Assembly: GCA_949471785.1 (NCBI GenBank)
Contig: CASWRE010000002.1
Coordinates: forward strand, 1 to 64,000
Direction of reading: 5' to 3'
Length of the DNA: 64,000 nucleotides
Source: an uncultured Lachnospiraceae bacterium
GTDB taxonomy: Bacteria; Bacillota; Clostridia; Lachnospirales; Lachnospiraceae
The notes under the pieces are model-generated. The model was not told the DNA's origin. It did no database searches and saw only the letters and a list, made by a program, of their open reading frames with translations. Made by a program: the position numbers and the translations under genes. Positions 26,017 through 35,041 of this stretch are shown piece by piece (the first letter of the stretch is position 1; each line of letters opens with the position of its first letter).

Positions 26017-26973
26017 GAAGGCAAAAAGCAGAGTCACCGTACTTTGAAATAGTTTTGCCCGGATATAGGCGCCGATGGACAGGTCCGTGTTTTTCAGTAC
26101 GCTGGAGGTCTGCATGACGGAGCTGAAACCGCCGAAGGCGCAGAGCGCGCAGGCCAGGCAGATACCGGTCAGGGTAGAACCGAAGGACTGGTGAAGGCTG
26201 TTTAGTCCCGTGGTCAGCTCCATGATCGTCACGAGGACGGCGTCCCATGGCGCGACAGGTGAGATGAAACGGGACAAAAGCCGTGCAAATACGGAGAACA
26301 GAATCATATAGCCGCCGATTTTGGCAATGATTTCCAGGCTGTTCATAACAGAGGCATCCAGACTTTCACCCAGTGTGAAGGCTTCGGAAGTCTCTTTTTT
26401 GTGTGCCGGCAGAACCGGACGATCCACAGAAGCCGCCTGGATAAAGGGTCTGTCGCCGCGGCGGTCTGTTGCCCGGGAAAACCGTATACGAAAAAAAATC
26501 TGTGTAAACAGGATTCCCAGATACATGGCGAGCAGAAACGGGACGGTGAACCCGACATCCGAATACAGACCGAAAAGTACATACTCAATCAGGAAAGATG
26601 GGCTGAGCTGATTACAGAAACAGAGCAGATAATCGGCTTCCCGCCTGTCAATCAGGGATTTCCGATATAGATCGGCAGTGATTTTGGCTCCCATGGGGTA
26701 GCCGCAGAGCAGACCAAGGAGAGCGGCGTAAAGGCCGCCCCCGCTGAGCCCGGTAAAGTTTTGCAGCCCGGGAAAGTTTTTACTTTGAATGCGGTGAAAG
26801 AATCCCGTTTCCATACAGAAAGAAGTCAGCATCATACAGGGCAGCATGGCGGGCGCCACCCGGTTAAACCAGAGCAAAAGTCCCTGGGAAGCCCCGTCAA
26901 GGGCCTCCCGGGGCATGATAAGAATACACAGGGTCAGGATAAGGCTCAAAATACCATAGTATATAGTTTTCAT
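25993..26973 (-). CDS. ylbJ: YlbJ-like nucleoside-recognition membrane protein
   Basis: A 326-residue integral membrane protein with about eight hydrophobic helices. It has the Gate/nucleoside-recognition pattern GLLLWFNRVAPAMLPCMML, GLLCGYPMGAKITADLYR and, near the C-terminus, TGLNSLHQ...LACALCAFGGFSSVMQT. In Bacillus, YlbJ (SpoVV) is a sporulation protein of the outer forespore membrane linked to dipicolinic acid transport, which fits the spore gene found at 17291. It reads on the minus strand and overlaps the convergent gene by 24 bases. Confidence 0.82.
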   Translation of the reverse strand: MKTIYYGILSLILTLCILIMPREALDGASQGLLLWFNRVAPAMLPCMMLTSFCMETGFFHRIQSKNFPGLQNFTGLSGGGLYAALLGLLCGYPMGAKITADLYRKSLIDRREADYLLCFCNQLSPSFLIEYVLFGLYSDVGFTVPFLLAMYLGILFTQIFFRIRFSRATDRRGDRPFIQAASVDRPVLPAHKKETSEAFTLGESLDASVMNSLEIIAKIGGYMILFSVFARLLSRFISPVAPWDAVLVTIMELTTGLNSLHQSFGSTLTGICLACALCAFGGFSSVMQTSSVLKNTDLSIGAYIRAKLFQSTVTLLFAFLLFFLLR

Positions 26974-27143
26974 AGAGTTTTTTCTTTTATTCTATGCTTT
27001 TTATGGAAAAACAGAATATATTTTGCCGCTTTTCGCATCGGAATCATGCGCTTTCCGTGGGGCTGCAGAAAATCATGTTCGGGAAAAACAGTTCTATTTA
27101 TTTGAAAAACGGCATATACTTATTTTTGAACGCGGTCAGCCGT

Positions 27144-27182
27144 CATCTGCGCTTTTGCCGCAGTCGGGCAAAAGCGCAGATG
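27144..27182. repeat. Perfect 16-bp inverted repeat upstream of alarmone synthetase promoter
   Basis: CATCTGCGCTTTTGCC and its exact complement are separated by seven bases. No T run follows on either strand, and the right arm ends two bases before the -35 hexamer at 27185. It could be an operator or a cruciform, but is not a standard terminator. Confidence 0.7.
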
Positions 27183-27184
27183 GC

Positions 27185-27213
27185 TTGCGCTGTCCAAAAA
27201 GGTGTGCTATACT
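27185..27213 (+). promoter_or_regulatory. Sigma-A promoter of alarmone synthetase operon
   Basis: TTGCGC (27185-27190), 17-base spacer, TATACT (27208-27213). It sits 42 bases before the chosen start and supports the choice of ATG 27255 over the longer open frame. Confidence 0.65.
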
Positions 27214-27254
27214 TAGGCAGGCTGCTAAATCAGGTTCGCATAAGGGGTATATGG

Positions 27255-28076
27255 ATGGAGATACAGCTTTGGAGACAGATTTTAAATCCTTATGAATTGG
27301 CTGTCAGAGAATTAATCACAAAATTTAATCATGTGATCCGGGAACACAGGGAGAAGGGTCTGTATTCGCCGATTGAGCATGTGTGCGGTCGGGTCAAGGC
27401 CGTGCCCAGTATTCTGGATAAACTGCAGAAGAAAAAAATTACGTTGGATCGCATGGAGGATGAGATTGACGATATCGCCGGAATCCGCATCACCTGTCAG
27501 TTTGTAGAAGACATTGAGAAGGTGGTGGAACTGGTGCGCAAGCGCTCTGATATGGAGGTCGTCAGCGAGAAGGATTATATTCATAATACGAAGCCCAGCG
27601 GATACCGGAGCTACCATATGATCGTCGATTATCAGGTGGAAACGCTGCAGGGGCCGAAGTCCCTTCGGGCAGAGATCCAGATCCGTACACTGGCCATGGA
27701 TTTCTGGGCTACCATTGAGCATTCTCTACAATATAAATATAAGGCCAATATACCGGAGCATATTCGTGAGCGTCTGAGCAATGCGGCCGACGCTATATTG
27801 GCATTGGACAAGGAAATGTCATCGGTACGAAGCGAGATTATGGATGCTCAGAATTCATCCCTGTCTCAGCTAAAGCTGGTGGAGGATATTTTGAACAATA
27901 TCGAGAACCTGTACCGCATTTCCAATAAACGGGAAGTAAATAAGATTCAGGATGAATTCTATCGGATCTATCAGATGCATGATATTACAAAATTAAAACA
28001 GTTCCATCGCCAGCTGGATATCATCTCCGAGGGTTATCGTGCCCAGGCCGTGACGGTGGATCTGGAGGAACAGTGA
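27255..28076 (+). CDS. Small alarmone synthetase (RelQ/YjbM-like)
   Basis: Single-domain (p)ppGpp synthetase of about 273 residues. RelA/SpoT synthetase motifs are visible: VKAVPSILDKLQKK, IDDIAGIRITCQFVEDI, KPSGYRSYHMIVDY, and the substrate-binding EIQIRTLAMDFWATIEHSLQYKY. There is no HD hydrolase domain and no TGS/ACT tail, so it can make but not degrade alarmone. A C-terminal helical tail would support tetramer formation as in RelQ. Start is ATG 27255 behind TAAGGGG and downstream of a promoter; the open frame extends back to 26994. The next gene begins immediately after it. Confidence 0.92.
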   Translation: MEIQLWRQILNPYELAVRELITKFNHVIREHREKGLYSPIEHVCGRVKAVPSILDKLQKKKITLDRMEDEIDDIAGIRITCQFVEDIEKVVELVRKRSDMEVVSEKDYIHNTKPSGYRSYHMIVDYQVETLQGPKSLRAEIQIRTLAMDFWATIEHSLQYKYKANIPEHIRERLSNAADAILALDKEMSSVRSEIMDAQNSSLSQLKLVEDILNNIENLYRISNKREVNKIQDEFYRIYQMHDITKLKQFHRQLDIISEGYRAQAVTVDLEEQ

Positions 28077-28081
28077 CGTTG

Positions 28082-29494
28082 ATGCAATTACCGGAAGCTT
28101 TTTTACATATGATGCGGGATTTGCTGGGGGAGGAAGAGTACCCGGCTTTTCTGGCGTCTTATGAATGTTCTCCCCGTACCGGGCTGCGGGTAAACCGGAG
28201 GAAAATTTCTGCGGAAACTTTTGCAGAGAAGATGTCCCTTCCGGTGTGTTCGGTACCGTGGATTGATAATGGTTTTTTTTGTGGGGATGACGGAAAAATC
28301 AGTCGCCATCCCTGGTATTATGGAGGACTGTATTATATTCAGGAGCCCAGCGCCATGACGCCGGCCAGCCTGCTTCCCGTGGAGCCGGGGGATCGTATAC
28401 TCGATCTCTGCGCGGCGCCGGGCGGCAAGGCGACGGAGCTCGCCGCGAAGCTGGAAGGGCGGGGGTTTTTGCTGGCCAATGATATCAGCGTTTCCAGAGC
28501 CAAAGGACTGCTGCGCAATCTGGAACGGTTCGGCATTGCCAATATGGCGGTGTGCAGTGAACATCCGCGAAAGCTGCTGGCTCGGTTTGCAGGCTATTTT
28601 GACAAGGTTTTAGTAGACGCCCCCTGTTCCGGCGAGGGTATGTTCCGCCGCAGGCCGGATATGACAGCGGATTGGCAGGAGAGGGGGCCTGCTCACTATA
28701 GTGTCATCCAAAAGGAATTAATTCTACAGGCCGCCGATATGTTGAGACCCGGCGGCTGTATGCTGTATTCTACCTGTACGTTTTCTCCTCTGGAAAATGA
28801 GGGAACCGTGGAGTGGCTGCTGGAAAACCGCCCGGAATTTGAATTGATTCCTACGAAATGGTATGAGGGATTTTCTCATGGGCTGGGGACCTGTCGGAAT
28901 GCGGTGAGAATATTTCCCCACCGTATGGCGGGAGAGGGGCATTTTGCGGCGCTTTTGCAGAAGCGGCCGGATATTTCTGCGGAAACGCCGGCCATGACGG
29001 CCGGATATGACGAAAGGGAAACATTCGAAAAATCTTCCGGCGGCGGAGAGAGACAACAGAAAGCGGACTGCCTGCCCGAAGCTGCCGCAGGGTTCCTGGC
29101 ATCATTGAAAAAGCCCTCTTTTCTGACCGGGCGGGGACAGTGGCAGATACGGGAGAATCGTGTTTACTATTTGCCCGACAGGCGGCTTGCCTGCGCCGGA
29201 CTCCGCTTTTTGCGGACGGGCCTGCTGTTCGGCGAAATGAAAAGAGACAGGTTTGAGCCGTCTCAGGCGCTGGCCCTGGCTTTGCGGGCGGAGGAATATC
29301 CGAAAGTACTTGATTTTCTCCCGGAGGATGAACGGGTGATCCGATATCTGAGGGGGGAGACGGTTATACCGGATGTGCCTTTCTGCGATTCGGGGTGGGC
29401 GTTGGTCTGTGCGGGCGGTTTTCCGCTGGGATGGGGAAAGATGCATAACAGTCTGTTGAAAAACAAATATGACGCCGGATGGCGTATGCTGTGA
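28082..29494 (+). CDS. rRNA cytosine-C5 methyltransferase (RsmF-like)
   Basis: A 470-residue NOL1/NOP2/Sun methyltransferase. It starts MQLPEAFLHMMRDLLGEEEYPAFL, typical for the Firmicutes RsmF group, and has LDLCAAPGGKATELA (SAM loop), VDAPCSGEGMFRRRP with the PC motif and YSTCTFSPLENEG with the TC motif; both catalytic cysteines are present. The C-terminal part (about 310-470) is the RsmF-type RNA-binding region. A GTG at 28073, overlapping the upstream stop, is the alternative start; I prefer ATG 28082 because it fits the family's N-terminus. Confidence 0.9.
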   Translation: MQLPEAFLHMMRDLLGEEEYPAFLASYECSPRTGLRVNRRKISAETFAEKMSLPVCSVPWIDNGFFCGDDGKISRHPWYYGGLYYIQEPSAMTPASLLPVEPGDRILDLCAAPGGKATELAAKLEGRGFLLANDISVSRAKGLLRNLERFGIANMAVCSEHPRKLLARFAGYFDKVLVDAPCSGEGMFRRRPDMTADWQERGPAHYSVIQKELILQAADMLRPGGCMLYSTCTFSPLENEGTVEWLLENRPEFELIPTKWYEGFSHGLGTCRNAVRIFPHRMAGEGHFAALLQKRPDISAETPAMTAGYDERETFEKSSGGGERQQKADCLPEAAAGFLASLKKPSFLTGRGQWQIRENRVYYLPDRRLACAGLRFLRTGLLFGEMKRDRFEPSQALALALRAEEYPKVLDFLPEDERVIRYLRGETVIPDVPFCDSGWALVCAGGFPLGWGKMHNSLLKNKYDAGWRML

Positions 29495-29524
29495 GCGGCA
29501 TATAGAGACGTGGTGAAAGAATCT

Positions 29525-30244
29525 ATGCGGATACGTTTGGACAAATACCTGGCAGATCTCGGTATAGAGAGCCGTTCGGGTGTGAAGTCGCTGATAAAAA
29601 AAGGGCTCGTACGGGTCAACGGAACAGTACAGAATAGACCGGATACAAAGGTAGATGCGGGCAGGGATCATATTTCTTTGGACGGCAGGGAGCTGGTTTA
29701 CCGTGAATATGAGTATTTTATGCTGAACAAACCGGCAGGGGTGGTTTCGGCCAGCCATGATTCCCGCAATTCCACCGTATTGGACTTGATCGCCGATAAA
29801 ACCAGGAAGGATCTGTTTCCGGTGGGAAGGCTGGATCGGGACACGGTGGGCCTGCTGCTGATCACCAATGACGGACCTCTGGCTCACAGCCTTCTGGCAC
29901 CCGGGCGTCATGTGGAGAAAGTGTATCAGGCGCTGCTGGACGGGGCGGCGGACGGAACGGATCAGGATGCCTTTCGCGAGGGCATAGATATCGGGGACGA
30001 TGCGCCCACACGGCCCGCCGTGCTGGAGATACCGGATGTTACCCGGCCGGAGGAAGTACGGGTACGGCTTCAGGAGGGACGCTATCACCAGATCAAACGC
30101 ATGTTTGCGGCGCGGGGGAAACAGGTATTGTGGCTGAAACGTTTGTCCATGGGCGCCCTTGTGCTGGATGAATCTCTCGGGGAAGGGGAAAGCCGCAGGC
30201 TCACCGGAGAAGAGATTAAGAGTCTGAAAGAGTCAGACAGGTAG
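29525..30244 (+). CDS. RsuA family pseudouridine synthase
   Basis: A 239-residue RNA pseudouridine synthase. An S4 RNA-binding domain (MRIRLDKYLADLGIESRSGVKSLIKKGLVRVNG) is followed by the RsuA catalytic domain with GRLDRDTVGLLLITNDG, where the Asp of RLD is catalytic, and GRYHQIKRMFAARG. It acts on rRNA; the exact site is not clear from sequence. The start at ATG 29525 fits the S4 domain; an upstream GTG at 29510 is in frame. Confidence 0.92.
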   Translation: MRIRLDKYLADLGIESRSGVKSLIKKGLVRVNGTVQNRPDTKVDAGRDHISLDGRELVYREYEYFMLNKPAGVVSASHDSRNSTVLDLIADKTRKDLFPVGRLDRDTVGLLLITNDGPLAHSLLAPGRHVEKVYQALLDGAADGTDQDAFREGIDIGDDAPTRPAVLEIPDVTRPEEVRVRLQEGRYHQIKRMFAARGKQVLWLKRLSMGALVLDESLGEGESRRLTGEEIKSLKESDR

Positions 30245-30279
30245 CGGTACGGTGGAACAGAAATGAGAGGACAGGGTCT

Positions 30280-32202
30280 ATGGCACAGTTTTTGCCGGTT
30301 TCCCGTCGGGAGATGGGGGAGCGCGGATGGAAACAGGTGGATTTCGCCTATATTATCGGGGATGCTTATGTGGATCACAGCTCTTTCGGCTATGCAATCA
30401 TCAGCCGGGTGCTGGAGGCTCATGGCTATTCGGTGGGAATCATTGCCCAGCCGGACTGGCGTGATCCGGCCAGCGTACAGGTGTTCGGCGAACCCCGGCT
30501 GGCTTTTCTTGTTTCGGCGGGAAATATGGATTCGATGGTCAACCATTATACGGTATCCAAAAAGCGCCGGAAGACAGACGCCTACTCGCCGGGCGGCCGG
30601 ATGGGGCTGAGGCCCGACCGGGCCGTCGTCGTTTACAGTAATTTGATCCGCCGGGTTTATAAACATACGCCCATTATATTGGGCGGTATAGAGGCGAGCC
30701 TGCGTCGCCTGGGTCATTATGACTACTGGTCTGATCAGGTGCGCCGTTCGGTGCTTTTAGATGCGGGAGCGGATCTGATTTCTTATGGTATGGGTGAGAA
30801 ATCCGTCGTAGAAATTGCTGAAGCGCTGGACAGCGGCCTTTCGGCGGCAGATCTGACATTTATCCGCGGTACCGTGTACCGGACCAAGACGCTGGAGCAT
30901 ATCGTAGATCCTGTTTTACTTCCTTCTTTTGAGGAAATCCGCGCTGACCGGAAACGTTACGCCGAAAGCTTTCGGATTCAGCATGAGAATACGGACGCGG
31001 CAAACGGCCGTGTGCTGGCGGAGGATTACGGCAGCCGCGGTTATGTGGTCGTCAATCCGCCGTCGCCGCCGCTGACTATGCAGGAGATGGACGACGTGTA
31101 CGATTTGCCGTACATGAGGGCCTGGCATCCTTCCTATGACGAAGCCGGAGGTATACCGGCATTCCGGGAGATCCGTTACAGTCTGACCAGTAATAGGGGA
31201 TGTTTCGGCGGCTGCAATTTCTGCGCGCTGACCTACCACCAGGGCCGCACCGTGCAGGTCAGAAGTCACGAGTCCCTGTTACGGGAGGCTGTGCGTTTTA
31301 CCAGAGAAAAAGATTTTCGGGGATATATTCACGATGTGGGAGGCCCAACGGCGGATTTTCGCCATCCCTCCTGTGATAAACAGAAGACGAAAGGCGTCTG
31401 TCCGAAGAAACAGTGCCTTTTTCCGGAGCTCTGTAAGAATCTCCGGGCAGATCACGGAGATTATCTGAAGCTGCTGCGGGAATTGAAAGATATCCCGGGA
31501 GTGAAGCGGGTGTTTGTCCGCTCCGGCGTCCGGTTCGATTATCTATTGGCTGACCGGGACAGAACATTTTTCCGCGAGTTGGTGAGAGACCATGTCAGCG
31601 GACAGCTCAGGGTGGCGCCGGAGCATGTGTCGGATACGGTTCTGGCCTGTATGGGAAAACCCCGCCACAGTGTATATCAGGGATTTCTTCGGGAATTCCA
31701 GAGGATTACAAAGCAGTGCGGCAAGGAACAGTATGCCGTCCCCTATTTTATTTCTTCCCATCCGGGGTGCGGACTCGGCGAGGCTGTGGAGCTGGCCGAG
31801 TATGTCCGGGACATGGGGTTTACGCCGGAACAGGTACAGGACTTTTATCCTACGCCGGCGACGGTTTCCACCTGCATGTATTATACGGGGCTCAATCCCC
31901 TGACCATGGAGCCGGTTTATGTGCCCAGAGGGTATCGGGAAAAAGCCATGCAGCGGGCGCTGCTCCAATATGACAGGCCGGAAAACTATGATTTGGTGCG
32001 GGAAGCTCTGGTGCGGGCGGGCAGACAGGATCTGATAGGATTCGGAGGTAAATGTCTGATTCCGCCGAGAAAGATAGAAAAAAAGCAGAGAAGATCTCTT
32101 CACCGGACAGGGAGAAGCGGTGGAGAACAGATAAATGACGGTAACCGGAAAAATAATCTCAGACATCGGGGGAAAATGAATAAAAAACGGAGGAGCGGAT
32201 GA
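30280..32202 (+). CDS. YgiQ family radical SAM protein
   Basis: A 640-residue radical SAM protein of the YgiQ family. N-terminal region (1-290) includes QVDFAYIIGDAYVDHSSFGYAIISR and GGIEASLRRLGHYDYWSD. The SAM/iron-sulfur cluster motif is RGCFGGCNFCAL (Cys-x3-Cys-x2-Cys) near 310. A Cys-rich KGVCPKKQCLFPELCKNL segment and FYPTPATVSTCMYYTGLNP follow. The C-terminus is basic and low in complexity. The biochemical function of the family is not established. It ends four bases into the next gene. Confidence 0.92.
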   Translation: MAQFLPVSRREMGERGWKQVDFAYIIGDAYVDHSSFGYAIISRVLEAHGYSVGIIAQPDWRDPASVQVFGEPRLAFLVSAGNMDSMVNHYTVSKKRRKTDAYSPGGRMGLRPDRAVVVYSNLIRRVYKHTPIILGGIEASLRRLGHYDYWSDQVRRSVLLDAGADLISYGMGEKSVVEIAEALDSGLSAADLTFIRGTVYRTKTLEHIVDPVLLPSFEEIRADRKRYAESFRIQHENTDAANGRVLAEDYGSRGYVVVNPPSPPLTMQEMDDVYDLPYMRAWHPSYDEAGGIPAFREIRYSLTSNRGCFGGCNFCALTYHQGRTVQVRSHESLLREAVRFTREKDFRGYIHDVGGPTADFRHPSCDKQKTKGVCPKKQCLFPELCKNLRADHGDYLKLLRELKDIPGVKRVFVRSGVRFDYLLADRDRTFFRELVRDHVSGQLRVAPEHVSDTVLACMGKPRHSVYQGFLREFQRITKQCGKEQYAVPYFISSHPGCGLGEAVELAEYVRDMGFTPEQVQDFYPTPATVSTCMYYTGLNPLTMEPVYVPRGYREKAMQRALLQYDRPENYDLVREALVRAGRQDLIGFGGKCLIPPRKIEKKQRRSLHRTGRSGGEQINDGNRKNNLRHRGKMNKKRRSG

Positions 32203-32813
32203 AGCGGACAGCAAAAGAAAAGAAGGGATATTATGGCTACATTTCTCATGAGCGGAAAAAAAGGCTTTTCATTACGCTGGGGCTGTTTGCGCTGCCTCTG
32301 GCCCTGTTTCTGGCCGGTTACCTGACCACCCATACCACGAAAAACCTGCTCACCGTAGTGGCGGTGGTGGGATGCCTGCCCGCCTGCAAATCCCTGGTGG
32401 GGCTGATCATGGTGTATATTGTGAAGCCGATGGCTGGTGAAGATTATCGGCAGATCAGAGAACATGCCGGAGATTTGCTGATGAGTTATGAATTGTATAT
32501 TACTTCTTATGATAACAGTGAATTTATTTGTGCGGCGGCGGTGTGCGGCAGCTATGTCATCGGTTATTCGGACCGGCTGAAGAATCCTCCGGAGATGCTG
32601 GAAGATCACATTCGCAAATTGCTGGCCCAAAACGGTTATAAACAGACGGTGAAAATTTTTAAGGACAGAAAGCCTTTTCTGGAGCGGCTGGATTCTCTGA
32701 ACAAAAATAAGGAGAGCCTGGAGAGCGGGCTGCCGTTTACACCGGATGCCCGTTATCCGGATTACGATCGCAATCAGATGGTGCGTCACGTCCTGTTAAG
32801 GCTGGCTTTGTGA
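32199..32813 (+). CDS. Hypothetical two-helix membrane protein
   Basis: A 204-residue protein I do not recognise. Residues 1-22 are very basic; two membrane helices follow (about 24-44 and 48-75, FITLGLFALPLALFLAGYL and LLTVVAVVGCLPACKSLVGLIMVYIV). The rest (80-204) is soluble and mixed alpha/beta, with AGDLLMSYELYITSYDNSEF. The ATGA overlap with the radical SAM gene and one-base gap before the next gene show it is translated within the operon. It may be a Lachnospiraceae-specific conserved hypothetical. Confidence 0.75.
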   Translation: MKRTAKEKKGYYGYISHERKKRLFITLGLFALPLALFLAGYLTTHTTKNLLTVVAVVGCLPACKSLVGLIMVYIVKPMAGEDYRQIREHAGDLLMSYELYITSYDNSEFICAAAVCGSYVIGYSDRLKNPPEMLEDHIRKLLAQNGYKQTVKIFKDRKPFLERLDSLNKNKESLESGLPFTPDARYPDYDRNQMVRHVLLRLAL

Positions 32814-32814
32814 T

Positions 32815-33795
32815 ATGAGAGAGCTGACAGTCACATCCAGGGATGCCGGACAGCGTCTCGACAAATATCTGAACAAATATTTAAATAAAGCGCCGCGGAG
32901 CCTGATTTACCGGATGCTCCGCAAGAAATATATCAAGCTGAACGGGAAAAAGGCGGCCGGGGCCGAGCTTTTGGCCGAACAGGATCGTATACAGCTCTTT
33001 CTTGCCGAGGAGACGATCGCCGGATGGATGGAGACGGTTCGGCTGACGGCTCGCCGCTATCCGGATATTCTCTATGAGGATGATCATGTTTTGCTGCTTA
33101 ATAAGCCCTGCGGCCTGCTGACCCAGAGGGCCGCGCCCGGGGACGAGTCGCTGGTGGATCAGCTTTTGTACTATTTGGCCGATCAGGGCCGGTATGATCC
33201 CGGGGGAAGCGGTTACAAGCCTTCGGTATGTAATCGTCTGGACCGAAATACCAGCGGATTGGTGCTGGCTGGTAAGGATCAGCAGGGATTACAGTTTTTA
33301 TCAGGGCTTTTGCGGGACAGGAAGCTGGAAAAGTATTATTTTTGCCTGGTTCGAGGCCGTTTTACAGAACCGCTGCATCTGCAGGGGTATCTGAAAAAGG
33401 ATAGAAAGGAAAATAAGGCCCTGCTGATGGACCGGAAAATCCCGGAGGCAGATTTTATAGACACGGTATTTGAACCGGTGAGACAGGGCCGGCGCTGTTC
33501 TCTGGTGAGAGCCCGGCTGATTACAGGGAAATCTCATCAGATCCGGAGCCAGATGGCGGCGGCGGGCTTTCCGCTCATCGGAGATCCCAAATACGGGGAC
33601 GGAGATGCAAACCGGCAGTTCCGAAAGGACTATGGCCTGCGCTGCCAGCTGCTCCATGCGTCGGAGGTTGTATTTCCCGTATGCCGGGAGCCTTTCTCGC
33701 ATCTTTCCGGCGCCCGTGTCCGGGCGCCTCTGCCCGGCAGATTTACAGAGATACTAAAAGGAGAACAGATCTATGGCGAAAGAAGTCATCAATAA
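32815..33795 (+). CDS. RluA family pseudouridine synthase
   Basis: A 326-residue pseudouridine synthase. The N-terminal S4-like domain (GQRLDKYLNKYLNKAPRSLIYRMLRKKYIKLNGKK) precedes an RluA catalytic domain with LLNKPCGLLTQ and NRLDRNTSGLVLAGK, where the Asp of RLD is catalytic and the residue before R is N rather than the usual H. A KSHQIRSQMA box follows. It modifies rRNA or tRNA uridines. The C-terminus overlaps lepB by 23 bases. Confidence 0.92.
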   Translation: MRELTVTSRDAGQRLDKYLNKYLNKAPRSLIYRMLRKKYIKLNGKKAAGAELLAEQDRIQLFLAEETIAGWMETVRLTARRYPDILYEDDHVLLLNKPCGLLTQRAAPGDESLVDQLLYYLADQGRYDPGGSGYKPSVCNRLDRNTSGLVLAGKDQQGLQFLSGLLRDRKLEKYYFCLVRGRFTEPLHLQGYLKKDRKENKALLMDRKIPEADFIDTVFEPVRQGRRCSLVRARLITGKSHQIRSQMAAAGFPLIGDPKYGDGDANRQFRKDYGLRCQLLHASEVVFPVCREPFSHLSGARVRAPLPGRFTEILKGEQIYGERSHQ

Positions 33796-34321
33796 ATCTA
33801 ATTTGCTGCACGAGATATGGGAATATGTGCGGATCATCCTGGTGGTGGTTGTTGTCGTATTGCTGATTAACAATTTCCTGCTGATCAATGCCCGTATTCC
33901 TTCGGAATCCATGCAGAATACGATCATGGTGGGAGACCAGATTTTCGGCAACCGTCTGGCTTATAAAAAGGCAGACCCCCAGCGGTACGATATTATTATT
34001 TTTCGCTATCCGGATGATGAGAGCCAGCTCTTTATCAAGCGGATCATTGGTCTGCCGGGGGAGACGGTCAATATTGTAGACGGCAAGGTATATGTGGAAG
34101 GACAGGATGCGCCGCTGGAGGACAGCTTTATCCCGGAGGCGATGGAGGGAAGCTTTGGGCCATACCTCGTGCCGGAGAACAGTTACTTTGTTCTGGGCGA
34201 TAATCGCAATCATTCGCTGGATTCCCGTTTCTGGCAGAATACTTTTGTGACCCGGGACGAGATCCTCGGAAAAGCCGAGCTGCGCTATTTTCCGTTTACA
34301 AAAATCGGGTTTGTGCGATAA
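33773..34321 (+). CDS. lepB: Signal peptidase I
   Basis: Membrane serine protease that removes signal peptides of exported proteins. The 182-residue protein has one N-terminal membrane helix (about 18-38, YVRIILVVVVVVLLINNFLL) and the S26 motifs: RIPSESM with nucleophile Ser46, FIKRIIGLPGE with general base Lys89, and VLGDNRNHSLDSR. Length and single helix are typical of Gram-positive enzymes. AAGGAGAA precedes the ATG, which lies inside the 3' end of the pseudouridine synthase gene. Confidence 0.95.
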   Translation: MAKEVINKSNLLHEIWEYVRIILVVVVVVLLINNFLLINARIPSESMQNTIMVGDQIFGNRLAYKKADPQRYDIIIFRYPDDESQLFIKRIIGLPGETVNIVDGKVYVEGQDAPLEDSFIPEAMEGSFGPYLVPENSYFVLGDNRNHSLDSRFWQNTFVTRDEILGKAELRYFPFTKIGFVR

Positions 34322-34339
34322 TACAGTGGAGGAGAGCCG

Positions 34340-34873
34340 ATGGCCACATGGAATTCCCGCGGTCTGCGCGGGTCAACGCTGGAGGATATGGTCAACCGCA
34401 CCAATGAGCATTACAGGGAAAAGAAGCTGGCCCTGATTCAGAAAATTCCCACGCCGATCACACCGATCCGCATAGACAAAGAGAGCCGCCATATCACGCT
34501 GGCCTATTTCGAGCAGAAGAGCACGGTAGATTACATCGGCGCGGTGCAGAGTTATCCGGTATGTTTTGACGCGAAAGAATGCCATACGGATCATTTCCCG
34601 CTGCACAATATCCATCAGCATCAGGTACAGTTCATGGAACAGTTTGAGCTGCAGGGCGGTATTGCCTTTATGCTGATCTTGTTTGGCCATCGAGACGAGC
34701 TGTACTATCTGACTTTCCGGGAACTGATGACTTACTGGAAACGGGGGCAGGAGGGCGGCAGGAAACATTTTAAATATGAAGAACTGAATCCCCGGTATTT
34801 TCTTCCGATGAATACATCGGCGCTGGCGCCTTATCTGGAAGGTATTAAGCTGGATTTACAATGCAGGGATTGA
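34340..34873 (+). CDS. recU: Holliday junction resolvase RecU
   Basis: Firmicutes Holliday junction nuclease that cuts four-way junctions and regulates RecA. The 177-residue protein has N-terminal NSRGLRGSTLEDMVNRTNEHYR, the nuclease core with YFEQKSTVDYIG and VCFDAKEC (catalytic Asp and Glu-x-Lys-like residues), and a Phe-rich C-terminal half. GGAGGAG lies eight bases before the ATG. The stop codon overlaps the promoter of the histidine operon. Confidence 0.9.
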   Translation: MATWNSRGLRGSTLEDMVNRTNEHYREKKLALIQKIPTPITPIRIDKESRHITLAYFEQKSTVDYIGAVQSYPVCFDAKECHTDHFPLHNIHQHQVQFMEQFELQGGIAFMLILFGHRDELYYLTFRELMTYWKRGQEGGRKHFKYEELNPRYFLPMNTSALAPYLEGIKLDLQCRD

Positions 34874-34898
34874 CAAATCTGTATCCGCCCGTTATAAT
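34870..34898 (+). promoter_or_regulatory. Sigma-A promoter of his operon
   Basis: TTGACA (34870-34875), 17-base spacer, TATAAT (34893-34898), perfect match to both hexamers. ATCCG/CGGAT arms (34883-34887, 34900-34904) bracket the -10 and could bind a repressor. The 140-base leader up to hisZ shows no T-box consensus and no His-codon-rich peptide that I can see. Confidence 0.85.
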
Positions 34899-35041
34899 AC
34901 GGATTTGATGCGGTAATGCATTAACACTTTATCACATAAAAGTATCGGGATGAAATCATGGTTGGGATCAGTGAAAAGTATAGGTCTGCTATCCTTTTTA
35001 TCATGTATGTTCATCGGCTCTGATAAACGGAGGGAGATTAG

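Noticed and set aside
29102-30088. 328-codon minus-strand open frame opposite the RsmF-like and RsuA-like genes
   Set aside because: Antisense to conserved enzyme genes, no ribosome binding site, no motif.
34899-35041. T-box or peptide attenuator in the his leader
   Set aside because: There is no T-box consensus, no terminator hairpin with T run and no His-rich short frame in these 140 bases.
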